The notes under the pieces: model-generated
What the model was told of the DNA's origin: nothing
Databases searched by the model: none
Seen by the model: only the letters and a program-made list of their open reading frames with translations
In this document: positions 1 through 7,967 of the stretch, piece after piece
Numbering within the stretch: position 1 is the stretch's first letter
Layout of the letters: each line of letters begins with the position of its first letter
NCBI GenBank assembly: GCA_024236055.1
Contig: JACKLF010000004.1
Location: forward strand, 62,001-126,000
Direction of reading: 5' to 3'
Length of the DNA stretch: 64,000 nucleotides
Origin: Alphaproteobacteria bacterium
GTDB taxonomy: Bacteria > Pseudomonadota > Alphaproteobacteria > Micropepsales > Micropepsaceae
Translations under genes and position numbers: made by a program

Positions 1-2
1 CC

Positions 3-410
3 CCCGGCTGGGGCATCTATGGCGCCTATACCCGCCGGGTGCGAAAGCCCGGCGACCTGCCGCTGGAATCGGGGGGCCATGGCCTGAAATGGGCGGGCAA
101 GGACAAGTATTGGATGGCGGTCCCCGCCAGCGGCAAGCTGTTCCTGATGAATGCCGAGGAAGGCACCGTCGCCCATTCCATCCAGGCCCCCACCATCCGC
201 ACCCACGGCATTGCGCTGGACGGCGATCACATCTGGTGCGTCGGCTCGGACGAGGCGGAAATCTACAAGCTGCGCATGTCGGACGGCGGCATCGTCGGCC
301 GAATCGTGCTGGACAGGCAGAACGACCCGTCCGTACACGGGCTGGACATTAAAGACGGCGTCCTGTGGTATTGCGACGCGAACAAGGGCTGGGTCTGCAA
401 CCTGACCTGA
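3..410 (+). CDS. Exported beta-propeller (NHL/SMP-30-like) protein, C-terminal part only
   Basis: The reading frame is open from the window edge to the TGA at 408-410, so only the last 135 or so residues are visible and the true start lies outside. Short blade-like units are seen (RTHGIALDGDHIWCVG, then SVHGLDIKDGVLWYCDA). The end matches the C-terminus of the complete gene at 54829-55788, which has THGMSW, then VIHGAKLVGDHMYICDD at the same spacing, so the two are paralogues. Such propellers may be lactonase-like, but no catalytic residues can be assigned. It lies 38 nt upstream of a sugar-acid dehydratase gene on the same strand and could be its operon partner. Function not known. Confidence 0.75.
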   Translation, partial: PGWGIYGAYTRRVRKPGDLPLESGGHGLKWAGKDKYWMAVPASGKLFLMNAEEGTVAHSIQAPTIRTHGIALDGDHIWCVGSDEAEIYKLRMSDGGIVGRIVLDRQNDPSVHGLDIKDGVLWYCDANKGWVCNLT

Positions 411-448
411 TCACGGCAACGACAATCATTTTGATATAGGGGGACGAC

Positions 449-1702
449 ATGGATCGCCGCAAATTCTTGGGCAATGCGGGCGCGGCAGGACTGATGGGAG
501 GCGCGGCGCTGTGGTCGGCGCCGGACGCCTTTGCCCTGGGCCTGCCCAAGGACAAGATCAAGCGCATCCGCTACTACAAGACCCCGACCGATGCGGCGGG
601 CCGTCCCAATATCCACCAGCCGACCTTCAACCAGTCGACCAACATCGTCACCATCGAGACCGAAAGCGGGCTGATGGGCGTGGGCGAAGGCGGCGAGCCC
701 AGCACCATGGAACAGTGCGCCGGGCTTCTGATCGGCGAGGACCCCTTCCGCACCGAACATCTGTGGCAGGTGATGGAGCGCGCCTATTTCTATCCGGCAG
801 GCCGCGAAAAGACCCATTCGCTGGGCGCGCTGGACGTGGCGCTGTGGGACCTGAAGGGCAAGGCGCTGGGCGTGCCGGTGTGGCAGCTTCTGGGCGGCAA
901 GAGCCGCGACCATGTCGAATGCTATGCCACCGGCTATCCCACGCCCAAGGGCGGCACGATCGAGGACGCCGCGCGCGCCTGCGTCGAGGCGGGCTTCCGC
1001 GCCTTCCGCACCGGCGTGTCCGAATCGGTGGAGTTCGACCGCTTCCGCGCCGTCGAGCAGACGATCGAGCAGTGCAAGCTGATCCGCAAGGGCGTGGGCA
1101 AGGACGGCGCCTGGGCCATCGACTTCCACGGCACCATGGACCCGGAAGACGCCATCACCCTGGCCACCGCGCTGGAGCCGCTGCGGCCCTTCTTCTGCGA
1201 GGACCTGATCCGCGGCGAAAACACCGAAATCTACAAGGTGCTGCGCCCGCGCCTGCGCGTGCCGATCGCGGTGGGCGAAATCTATGGCGTGAAGTGGGAA
1301 ATCGCCCCGCTGATCGAACAGAACCTGATCGACTTCGCCCGCTGCACCGTACCGAACGTTGGCGGCATCACCGAATACATGAAGATCGCCGCCCTGGCCG
1401 AGACGCATTATTGCGGCCTGATCCCGCATTTCACCGGCCCCATCGGCGAGACCGCGCTGGTGCACTGCCTGACCGCGACTTCGGTGGTGGCGCTGATGGA
1501 GATGACGGGTGCGGGCCGGCGCCCCTGGCCGTACCTGCCGGAAGCCTACGACTTCCATGACGGCAAGCTGTGGCCCAACGACCGCCCCGGCCTGGGCGTG
1601 ACGCTGGATACCTCCAAGCTGCAGATGGTGGGCGACTGGACCGAGCATTATGCGCCCATCCAGATCAATCACCGCCCGGATGGCAGTTACACCAACTGGT
1701 AA
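449..1702 (+). CDS. Tat-exported mandelate racemase/galactonate dehydratase-like enzyme (enolase superfamily)
   Basis: The 417-residue protein has the enolase-superfamily plan: N-terminal capping domain, then a barrel. The expected metal ligands are visible as Asp225 (AIDFHG), Glu251 (FCED) and Glu277 (AVGE), and the general base or acid as His327 (PHFTGP). These fit the DgoD/RspA-like acid-sugar dehydratase branch, which removes water from aldonic acids to give 2-keto-3-deoxy acids. The start begins MDRRKFLG followed by a hydrophobic Ala-rich stretch, a clear twin-arginine signal, which is unusual because family members are normally cytoplasmic. It faces the dgoA and dgoK genes, which would consume 2-keto-3-deoxygalactonate. 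The substrate is inferred from context only; gluconate, arabonate or fuconate are possible. Confidence 0.85.
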   Translation: MDRRKFLGNAGAAGLMGGAALWSAPDAFALGLPKDKIKRIRYYKTPTDAAGRPNIHQPTFNQSTNIVTIETESGLMGVGEGGEPSTMEQCAGLLIGEDPFRTEHLWQVMERAYFYPAGREKTHSLGALDVALWDLKGKALGVPVWQLLGGKSRDHVECYATGYPTPKGGTIEDAARACVEAGFRAFRTGVSESVEFDRFRAVEQTIEQCKLIRKGVGKDGAWAIDFHGTMDPEDAITLATALEPLRPFFCEDLIRGENTEIYKVLRPRLRVPIAVGEIYGVKWEIAPLIEQNLIDFARCTVPNVGGITEYMKIAALAETHYCGLIPHFTGPIGETALVHCLTATSVVALMEMTGAGRRPWPYLPEAYDFHDGKLWPNDRPGLGVTLDTSKLQMVGDWTEHYAPIQINHRPDGSYTNW

Positions 1703-1713
1703 TCACCGATCTC

Positions 1714-1741
1714 AAGGCCCGCCTCGTGCGGGCCTTTTTTT
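1714..1741. terminator. Bidirectional intrinsic terminator between convergent genes
   Basis: A 9-bp perfect stem AAGGCCCGC / GCGGGCCTT with a 5-nt loop is followed by a run of T on the + strand, and the stem begins with AA on the complementary side. It sits between the stop of the dehydratase (1702) and the stop of the convergent aldolase gene (1741). Confidence 0.85.
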
Positions 1742-2361
1742 CAGGCCGCCCGGAATGCCGCCACGCATCTGGCCGCGCGCGCGGCGATGTCTTCGTCGGT
1801 GAAGTCCGGCTTGAACAGTTCACTGCCCAGGCCGAAGCCCGCTGCGCCGGCCTTTTTCCATTCCGCCATGTTGGCCGCGCCCACGCCGCCCACCGCATAG
1901 ACCGGCACGGATTTGGGGATCACCGCCAGCATCGCCTTCATGTGATCGATGCCGCCGGTGGAGGCGGGAAACAGTTTCAGCGTCTTGGCGCCCGCCGCGA
2001 TGGCGGCGAAGCCTTCCGACGGCGTATAGAAGCCTGGCATCACCGTCATGTCCCGTTCCACGCCATGGGCGATGACCGCCGGATTGGTGTTGGGCGTCAC
2101 CAGCAGCTTGCCGCCGGCATCGGCCACCCGGTCCACATCCACCACCGTCAGCACCGTGCCCGCCCCCGTCAGGCAACGCTCGCCGAATTCCCTGGCCAGC
2201 AGGCCGATGCTCTTGAACGGCTCGGGCGAATTGAGCGGCACCTCGATGGCGCGGATACCCGCGCCATACAGCGCCTCGGCCACGCCCAGCACGCGATCAG
2301 GGGAGACCCCGCGCAGGATGGCGACGATGGGCAGTTCTGCCAGAAGCTCTTCAGGGTTCAT
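1741..2361 (-). CDS. dgoA: 2-dehydro-3-deoxy-6-phosphogalactonate aldolase (KDPG/KDPGal aldolase family)
   Basis: The protein has 206 residues, the normal length for this class I aldolase. The Schiff-base lysine is Lys129 in TLKLFPAS, the catalytic Glu40 is in AIEVPLNS, and Arg17 is in AILRGVS. The phosphate-binding glycines are in AVGGVG near the C-terminus. It cleaves 2-keto-3-deoxy-6-phospho sugar acids to pyruvate and glyceraldehyde 3-phosphate in the cytoplasm. Its start overlaps the stop of the upstream kinase gene by 4 nt (ATGA), so the two are translationally coupled. The kinase partner and the opposing dehydratase favour KDPGal over KDPG as substrate, though both are possible. Confidence 0.9.
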   Translation of the reverse strand: MNPEELLAELPIVAILRGVSPDRVLGVAEALYGAGIRAIEVPLNSPEPFKSIGLLAREFGERCLTGAGTVLTVVDVDRVADAGGKLLVTPNTNPAVIAHGVERDMTVMPGFYTPSEGFAAIAAGAKTLKLFPASTGGIDHMKAMLAVIPKSVPVYAVGGVGAANMAEWKKAGAAGFGLGSELFKPDFTDEDIAARAARCVAAFRAA

Positions 2362-3266
2362 CGGTTCAGTTCCGCATGTATCTGCACCAGGCCGGCAAGC
2401 GCGGCGGCGTCGCCATCGATGGTGCTGGCGCCCACACCATAAAAGCCCAGCGCCCGCGCATAAAGCGCCGCCAGCAGGGGCGAGCAGACCAAAGGCACCT
2501 GCCCCGGCGCATACAGCGCCAGCGCCGCGCCCACATCCGCCCCCACGATCAGCCCCGACAGATAGGACGCCGCATCGGTCTTTGGCATCGTGCCCGTCAC
2601 CACCCGGCTGCGGGTGGAAAACAGCAGATGCAGCAGTCCGGATTTTTCATTCTCCCGCGCCGTTGTCAGCCCCAGCGCGAAAGCCTCGCTGGCCGGATCG
2701 ACCGCCCCGCCATCGCGCGCCAGCACTGAATGACGCGACAAAAGCTCGAACAGCTCGCCTGACAGCGCGGTCTGAAAGCCGGTCACCGCCCCGTCCTCAA
2801 GCCGGACCCATTTGACATGGGTGCCGGGCATGCACAGCAGGTGCCGCCCGCTCGCCAGTTCGGGGTTCAGCCTGAGTGCCCCCAGGATCTGCACTTCCTC
2901 GCCGCGCATCACATCGGGCGCGCCCGCCGCATTGGCGCATTTCAGGCCCGGGGCGATGGCAATGGGCCGCTCCTCCGCCTGGAAGCGCAGCGACGCGCCC
3001 GCGACGGCCCCCGGCCGGGCCGGGCATTCCAGATAGGGGACTTCCTTCCAGCCGATGGTCGATCCCACCATGCCGCCCAAAACGGCGGGCAACTTGCCGT
3101 ATGCGCGGTCCCAATCGGCCACGGCGGCGGCAAAGCGCCCGGCGCAGTCGGGCACCGAAGCCCCCTCGCCCTCGCGCCGGTCCAGCACCGCCCCGTCCGC
3201 CGCGCACAGATAGAGCCTGAGGCGGCTTGTGCCCCAGTCGCCCGCGATGAATGCCGCATTTGTCAT
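2358..3266 (-). CDS. dgoK: 2-dehydro-3-deoxygalactonokinase
   Basis: About 302 residues from the ATG at 3266; an upstream in-frame extension exists but lacks the family start. The N-terminal phosphate-binding motif FIAGDWGTSRLRLYL is diagnostic of DgoK, as are GMVGSTIGW and MPGTHVKWV further on. The enzyme phosphorylates 2-keto-3-deoxygalactonate with ATP, and the product is the substrate of the coupled aldolase. The pair therefore forms the lower De Ley-Doudoroff route for galactonate. It shares 4 nt with dgoA. No regulator gene is adjacent. Confidence 0.9.
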   Translation of the reverse strand: MTNAAFIAGDWGTSRLRLYLCAADGAVLDRREGEGASVPDCAGRFAAAVADWDRAYGKLPAVLGGMVGSTIGWKEVPYLECPARPGAVAGASLRFQAEERPIAIAPGLKCANAAGAPDVMRGEEVQILGALRLNPELASGRHLLCMPGTHVKWVRLEDGAVTGFQTALSGELFELLSRHSVLARDGGAVDPASEAFALGLTTARENEKSGLLHLLFSTRSRVVTGTMPKTDAASYLSGLIVGADVGAALALYAPGQVPLVCSPLLAALYARALGFYGVGASTIDGDAAALAGLVQIHAELNR

Positions 3267-3367
3267 GGCCGCTCTTCTAGCCAAGGCCCGCGGCCTTGTC
3301 GAACGAACCGGAACCACCCCGCCCCCGGCCGGTTACGTTCCGTGAAGCCTTCCGGCAGGAGGAACCG

Positions 3368-3616
3368 ATGGCCACCAGGAAGAAGCGCAAATATTCCAAG
3401 ACCGCCCAGCGCAAGGTCAAAAAGGCGCTGCATGAGCGCAAGAAGGGCACGCTGAAAAGCGGCTCGGGCAAAAAGGTGAAAAGCCGCAAGCAGGCCATCG
3501 CCATTGGCCTGTCCGAGGCGCGCGAAGCCGGGGCCCGCGTCCCTAAGAAACAAAGCGCCCCGAAAAAGAAAACCGCCAAGAAGAAAAACACCAGGAAGAA
3601 ATCGGCGAAGAAATAA
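3368..3616 (+). CDS. Small Lys-rich DUF6496-type protein
   Basis: This 82-residue, extremely basic protein starts MATRKKRKYS and ends in Lys-rich repeats (APKKKTAKKK, NTRKKSAKK). The central KVKSRKQAIAIGLSEAR matches the DUF6496 core. The start at 3368 is chosen because AGGAGG lies 5 nt upstream (3358-3363); an upstream TTG at 3296 would add 24 residues without such a site. The tail resembles histone H1-like and SWIB-tail proteins, so nucleic-acid binding is a reasonable guess, not shown. The family often neighbours stress or phage-like genes; nothing of the kind is here. Confidence 0.8.
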   Translation: MATRKKRKYSKTAQRKVKKALHERKKGTLKSGSGKKVKSRKQAIAIGLSEAREAGARVPKKQSAPKKKTAKKKNTRKKSAKK

Positions 3617-3632
3617 CGCCTATTCCGGCACC

Positions 3633-5783
3633 CTATTGCGGCACCAGGCCCCGGTCCTTCAGCATCGGCCCGATGTCCGGGTCCTTGCCATAGAAGGCGC
3701 GGAACATGGGGCCGTAATCCTCGGTATGGCCCTTGGACAGGATCAGGTCGCGGAAGCGCTGGCCGTTCTCGCGCGTCATGCCGCCATGCTGTTCGAACCA
3801 GTCATAGGCATCGTCGTCCAGCATCACCGTCCACTGATAGGCGTAATAGCCGCTGGCATAGCCATTGGCCCAGATGTGCAGGAAATAGCTGGAGCGGTAA
3901 CGCGGCGGCACATCGGTGAAGTCGGTGCCGGTGGTCTTCAGGGCCTGGGCCTCGAAGGCGTCGACATCCGGCTTGGGCGCGCCGGGCTTGAGCATGTGCC
4001 ATTCCATGTCCAGCTCGGACGCGGCCAGCAGCTCACCCAGCGCATAGCCCTGGCCCCAGGTCTGCGACTTGCGCAGCTTGTCGACCAGCGCCTGGGGGAT
4101 CGGCGCGCCGGTCTCGTTGTTGACCGCATAATGCTTGAGCACGTCGGGATAAAGCGCCCAATGCTCGTTGAACTGCGAGGGGAACTCGACAAAGTCGCGC
4201 GCCACGTTGGTTCCCGAATCCATGGGATAGACCTGGTTCGCGAACAGGCCATGCAGCGCGTGGCCGAATTCGTGGAACATGGTGGTGACATCGTCGAAGG
4301 TCAGCAGTGCGGGCTGGCCCGGCGCCGGCTTGGTGAAGTTGGCGACATTGTAGATCACCGGCTTGGTGCCCAGCAGCTTGGACTGGCCGACGAAATTGCT
4401 CATCCAGGCGCCGCCCGATTTGTTGTCGCGCTTGAAATAGTCGAAATACATCAGGCCCAGCGAGCTGCCATCCTTGTCGAACACCTCGAACACCATCACG
4501 TCGGGCTGGTAGACCGGAATGTCGTGCCGCTGCTTGAAGGTGATGCCGTATAGCTGGGTGGCGGCATAGAATACGCCGTCGCGCAGCACCCGGTTCAGCT
4601 CGAAATAGGGCTTGAGCTGGGCTTCATCGACGTCATAACGCTCCTTGCGGACCTTTTCGGCATAACGCTGCCAGTCCCAGGGTTCGAGCTGGAAATCCTT
4701 GCCGTCCTTCTTGATCGCCTCCTGGATCAGCCGCGCTTCCTCGGCCGCCTTGGCGCGGGTGGGCGCGACCAGCGCGCCAATGAATTTCTGCACCGCCTCG
4801 GGCGTGCCGGCCATCTGGTTGTACAGCACATAGGCGGCATAGTTGGGATAGCCCAGCAGCTTGGCCTTTTCGGCGCGGATCACCGCCAGGGTCTGGATGA
4901 TCGAACGGGTGTCGTTCTTGTCGCCCTTTTCGGTCCGCACCCAGCTGCTGTTGAACAGCTTCTCGCGCGTGTCGCGGTCGGCCAGGTCGGTCAGCAGCGG
5001 CTGCTGGGTGGTGTTCTGCAACGGAATGACATACTTGCCCGGCATGCCGCGATCCTTGGCGGCCTGCGCGGCATTGGCGATTTCGGTGTCGCTCAGCCCG
5101 GCCAGCGCCGCCTTGTCGTCCACCACCAGCGCCCCGGCCTTGGTGCCGGCCACCAGCCGCTGCTGGAACTCCGCCTCCAGCGAGGCGTCCTGCTTGTTGA
5201 TTTCCTTCAGCCGTTCCTGATCGGCCGCCGACAGGTTGGCGCCCGAATGCACGAACTGGTCGTAATAGAGCTTCAGCACCTGCAACGCCTCGGGATCGAG
5301 CCCCAGGCTGTCGCGCTTCTCGTAAAGTGTCTTGACCCGCTGGAACAGCTTGGCGTTCAGGAAGATCGCGTCCTGGTGGGCGGCGATCCTGGGCGCTTCC
5401 TCGGTCTGCACCTTGTCCAGGGTGGGATTGGTGTTGGCCTGCACCAGCGCAAAGAATACCGACAGCGCCCGGTCCAGCATGCGCCCGGACTTTTCCATCG
5501 CCGCGATGGTGTTGTCGAAGCTGGGCGCCGCGGACTGGTTGGCGATCGTGTCGATCTCGGCGATCTGGCGGCGCATGCCTTCCTCGATGCCGGGCTGGAA
5601 GTCGCTGTCCTTGATCTTGGTGAAGTCGGGCGCCTGGAAGGGCAGCGTGCTGGCCTGTTCGAAGGGATTGGCGCTCGCCGCCTTCTCGTCCGGCTTGTCC
5701 GCCGGCTTGCAGGCGAAGGCCAGCAGGCTCACCGACACAAGACCGGCAGAGATCAGCGCAAGATTACGGACACGACAGGTCAT
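3633..5783 (-). CDS. M3 family oligopeptidase lipoprotein (peptidyl-dipeptidase Dcp-like)
   Basis: The zinc-site motif HEFGH is at residues 504-508, followed by ALHGLF as in the thimet oligopeptidase / Dcp family. The third ligand is expected about 25 residues on, in the NEHWALYP region. The ATG at 5783 gives an N-terminus with a hydrophobic stretch and a lipobox (LLAFAC), so the mature enzyme is probably anchored on the periplasmic face, unlike the cytoplasmic E. coli Dcp. About 716 residues is the normal family length. It would trim short peptides, which links it loosely to the peptide importer at 15-22 kb. Upstream ATG at 5813 is less likely because the signal would be buried. Confidence 0.92.
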   Translation of the reverse strand: MTCRVRNLALISAGLVSVSLLAFACKPADKPDEKAASANPFEQASTLPFQAPDFTKIKDSDFQPGIEEGMRRQIAEIDTIANQSAAPSFDNTIAAMEKSGRMLDRALSVFFALVQANTNPTLDKVQTEEAPRIAAHQDAIFLNAKLFQRVKTLYEKRDSLGLDPEALQVLKLYYDQFVHSGANLSAADQERLKEINKQDASLEAEFQQRLVAGTKAGALVVDDKAALAGLSDTEIANAAQAAKDRGMPGKYVIPLQNTTQQPLLTDLADRDTREKLFNSSWVRTEKGDKNDTRSIIQTLAVIRAEKAKLLGYPNYAAYVLYNQMAGTPEAVQKFIGALVAPTRAKAAEEARLIQEAIKKDGKDFQLEPWDWQRYAEKVRKERYDVDEAQLKPYFELNRVLRDGVFYAATQLYGITFKQRHDIPVYQPDVMVFEVFDKDGSSLGLMYFDYFKRDNKSGGAWMSNFVGQSKLLGTKPVIYNVANFTKPAPGQPALLTFDDVTTMFHEFGHALHGLFANQVYPMDSGTNVARDFVEFPSQFNEHWALYPDVLKHYAVNNETGAPIPQALVDKLRKSQTWGQGYALGELLAASELDMEWHMLKPGAPKPDVDAFEAQALKTTGTDFTDVPPRYRSSYFLHIWANGYASGYYAYQWTVMLDDDAYDWFEQHGGMTRENGQRFRDLILSKGHTEDYGPMFRAFYGKDPDIGPMLKDRGLVPQ

Positions 5784-5833
5784 GGCGGGGATCCTGGAAG
5801 AAGGGCCGGGCAACTATGGCAAGGCCCGCGCCC

Positions 5834-6673
5834 TCAGGAAAGCCCGCCCACCGCGCGGATCGCCGATCCGGCGATTTCCAGATTTTCGCGGATCGCCTGT
5901 TTCTGCTTGCCCAGGCTGATCACGGTCTGCACCGCACCGCCATATTCGCCGGGCAGGGGCGCGCGGATCGCGGTGACCTTGTTGGCGTCCAGCTTGATGG
6001 TGCTGCCATCGGGCCGGGTGAAGGTCACCAGCAGCGGCCGCGCCGCAACGCTGGCCGGCTTGCCCAGCGCGCGGGTGATGTTGCCGACATAGGCACGCGT
6101 TTCCGCCGGCAGCGTCTTGCCGCGGTCCAGGTGATCTTCCAGCCGGCCGGGGCCCGCATTGTAGGCGGCGAACATGGCCGGATAGCCATACTTGCCCTGC
6201 AGCCAGCGCAGATAGGCAGCCCCGGCGAAGATGTTGTCATGCGGGTCAAAGGCGTCGCCGCCCAGACCGTATTGCTGGCGCATCTCGTCATAGGTTTCGG
6301 GCGCCACCTGCATCAGGCCCTGCGCCCCGGCGCTGGACACGATCGGCTGGCCCGGCGCCATCATGGTGCGCCCGCCGCTTTCCTGGCGCATCACCGCGAC
6401 GATCCAGTCCTTCGGCACATGGAATTTGCGCGAAGCCTCGGTGATCAGCCTGTCCCAGCGATGCATCAGCTGCGCCGGGCTCATCGCCGCTTCCTGGTCG
6501 AAGACCGACGGCGCCGGATCGGCATCCGGCTGTTGCGCCACCGTCTGCGCGGGCGCGGCGTTCCAGGCCGCGCTCTGCGGCGCGGGCACATGCATGCGCG
6601 GCAGCGCCATCGCCGCAATCGTCAGCAGCGTGCCCAGCAGCAGCGTGGGACCGGTGCTGCGGACCGGACGCAT
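5834..6673 (-). CDS. Lytic transglycosylase, SLT domain
   Basis: From the ATG at 6673 the protein is 279 residues: a short N-terminal hydrophobic anchor (LLLGTLLTIAAMAL), a Pro/Ala/Gln-rich linker, then an SLT (Slt70-type) domain. The catalytic Glu98 is in MRQESGG, followed by the family motifs SSAGAQGLMQVAP and YNAGPG. It cleaves peptidoglycan glycan strands with formation of 1,6-anhydroMurNAc in the periplasm. The reading frame stays open upstream to 6910, but that stretch is Ser/Glu repeats and looks non-coding. It lies 50 nt downstream of the M3 peptidase start, on the same strand but read before it. Confidence 0.9.
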   Translation of the reverse strand: MRPVRSTGPTLLLGTLLTIAAMALPRMHVPAPQSAAWNAAPAQTVAQQPDADPAPSVFDQEAAMSPAQLMHRWDRLITEASRKFHVPKDWIVAVMRQESGGRTMMAPGQPIVSSAGAQGLMQVAPETYDEMRQQYGLGGDAFDPHDNIFAGAAYLRWLQGKYGYPAMFAAYNAGPGRLEDHLDRGKTLPAETRAYVGNITRALGKPASVAARPLLVTFTRPDGSTIKLDANKVTAIRAPLPGEYGGAVQTVISLGKQKQAIRENLEIAGSAIRAVGGLS

Positions 6674-7026
6674 GGTCAGCGACCGCGCCTCCAGAGTCAG
6701 CGCAGCCAGGGACTCGGACACCGCCAGGGATTCAGACTCGGACAACCACGCCTCCAAACGGCCGTGCGGAACAATGGGAACATCGCGGTTTGGGCAAATA
6801 CCGGGGCGCTCCGAAAATCCCGCGCGAAGGGAACCAAATGGCTCCTGCTTCGTATGCGCTCCCAGTCCACGCGCCAGATACAGCCAGCGGCGCGCCAATA
6901 CAAGCGACAAATTATTTCGGATGTTATTTCGCTCACGCCAGCGATGCTGCGCATCGCGGCTCCGCGAGGGCGGCAGACTCCTGCCGGGGCGCGGTCGCGC
7001 CCGTTTGGCGGCGCGTGTCGCGGGAA
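6674..7026. other. Gene-free interval between mlaC-like and transglycosylase genes
   Basis: I find no convincing gene in these 353 nt. The stretch around 6707-6745 holds two imperfect copies of CAGGGAYTCGGAC about 20 nt apart. Around 6945-6965 there is a short palindromic GCGATGCTGCGCATCGC, which could be part of a weak terminator for the mlaC-like gene. No T-run follows it, so I do not call a terminator. Confidence 0.4.
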
Positions 7027-7689
7027 CTACTGGTACAGGGCCTGGGCGGTTTTCAGGTGCTGGATCAGCGCGGCAATGTCGCCATTGCTATGCGACAGCA
7101 CGGCGGAAAATTCCTCGCGCTGGGCCAGCGCCAGCCAGATGCCCGCCACCGCGATATCGACCAGCACCGGCTTGGGCCCGTCGCTGCGGATGCGGAAATC
7201 CACCTCCAGCGGGGCGGAGCCATTGCTGCCGCCGCTGACCTGGGTCTGCACGATGTCGTCGCCGGGCGCGCGTTCGCGCGAGCCGGTCACCTTCAGCGTC
7301 TGCCCTGCATATTGCGCGAAATAGGACTGATAGACCGCCAGGCTGTAATCGCGGAAGGCGTCGACAAAGGCATCGACCTGGGCGGCCGGGGCGCTTCTGG
7401 CATAGCGGCCCAGAAGAAAGACCGCCACGCGGCGCAGATCGGTCAGGTCCAGCAGGAAGGCGGCAAAACGCGCGCGCCGGTCCGCCGCGCTCAGCGCGGC
7501 GTCATTCAGGATGTCGAAACCGCGCTGGATATTGTTGCTGACGAACTGTTCGGCGGCGCTCTGCCCAGCGACGGCGGCCAGCACGCGGGTGGACAGCGAT
7601 GTTCCAAACGCCAGCGTGACGGCGCCCAGGCTGCGGCCCAGAAGGGCGCGGCGATGCAGGGTACGGCGCAGAGTACGGCAATGAAGCAA
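7027..7689 (-). CDS. MlaC/Ttg2D-family phospholipid-binding periplasmic protein
   Basis: The 220-residue protein fits the MlaC (toluene tolerance Ttg2D) family: exported, with the VSNNIQRGFDILND helix, the YSLAVYQSYFAQYAGQTLKV segment, and the C-terminal half PVLVDIAVAGIWLALAQREEFSAVL that lines the lipid cavity. The N-terminus HRRALLGRSLGAVTLAFG looks like a Tat signal (RR followed by a hydrophobic core). In the Mla system MlaC carries phospholipids between outer and inner membranes. No mlaA, B, D, E or F gene is nearby, so this copy is solitary here; it may serve a hopanoid-type export system or a distant mla locus. Confidence 0.85.
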   Translation of the reverse strand: MLHCRTLRRTLHRRALLGRSLGAVTLAFGTSLSTRVLAAVAGQSAAEQFVSNNIQRGFDILNDAALSAADRRARFAAFLLDLTDLRRVAVFLLGRYARSAPAAQVDAFVDAFRDYSLAVYQSYFAQYAGQTLKVTGSRERAPGDDIVQTQVSGGSNGSAPLEVDFRIRSDGPKPVLVDIAVAGIWLALAQREEFSAVLSHSNGDIAALIQHLKTAQALYQ

Positions 7690-7967
7690 TGTTGTTTTCC
7701 TTTGCTGCTGGGACCCCGCCTCAAGTCCTCTATAGCATTCAACCTGGCCGAAACAGGGCCGTGATGCGGCGCACCCAAGGCCGCGCCCGACTCCGGTTTA
7801 TTCCGCATTGGCGAAATATTGAGTGATTTTCATGCTTTCATGCCGCCTCCGGGATGAAAGATGGGCACGCTCCCATGCTGGTTCCGGGCACGGGCCGCTG
7901 ATAGGCTGCGCCGCGAAAATCAGCCCGGAAAACGGGGCACCCAACACAGGGGATCAGGGGGAACAGA

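Noticed and set aside
263..1672. Long minus-strand open frame of 469 codons opposite the dehydratase gene
   Set aside because: Composition is that of an antisense shadow (Arg/Ala/Gly/His-rich, no domain), and the plus-strand protein has complete catalytic motifs.
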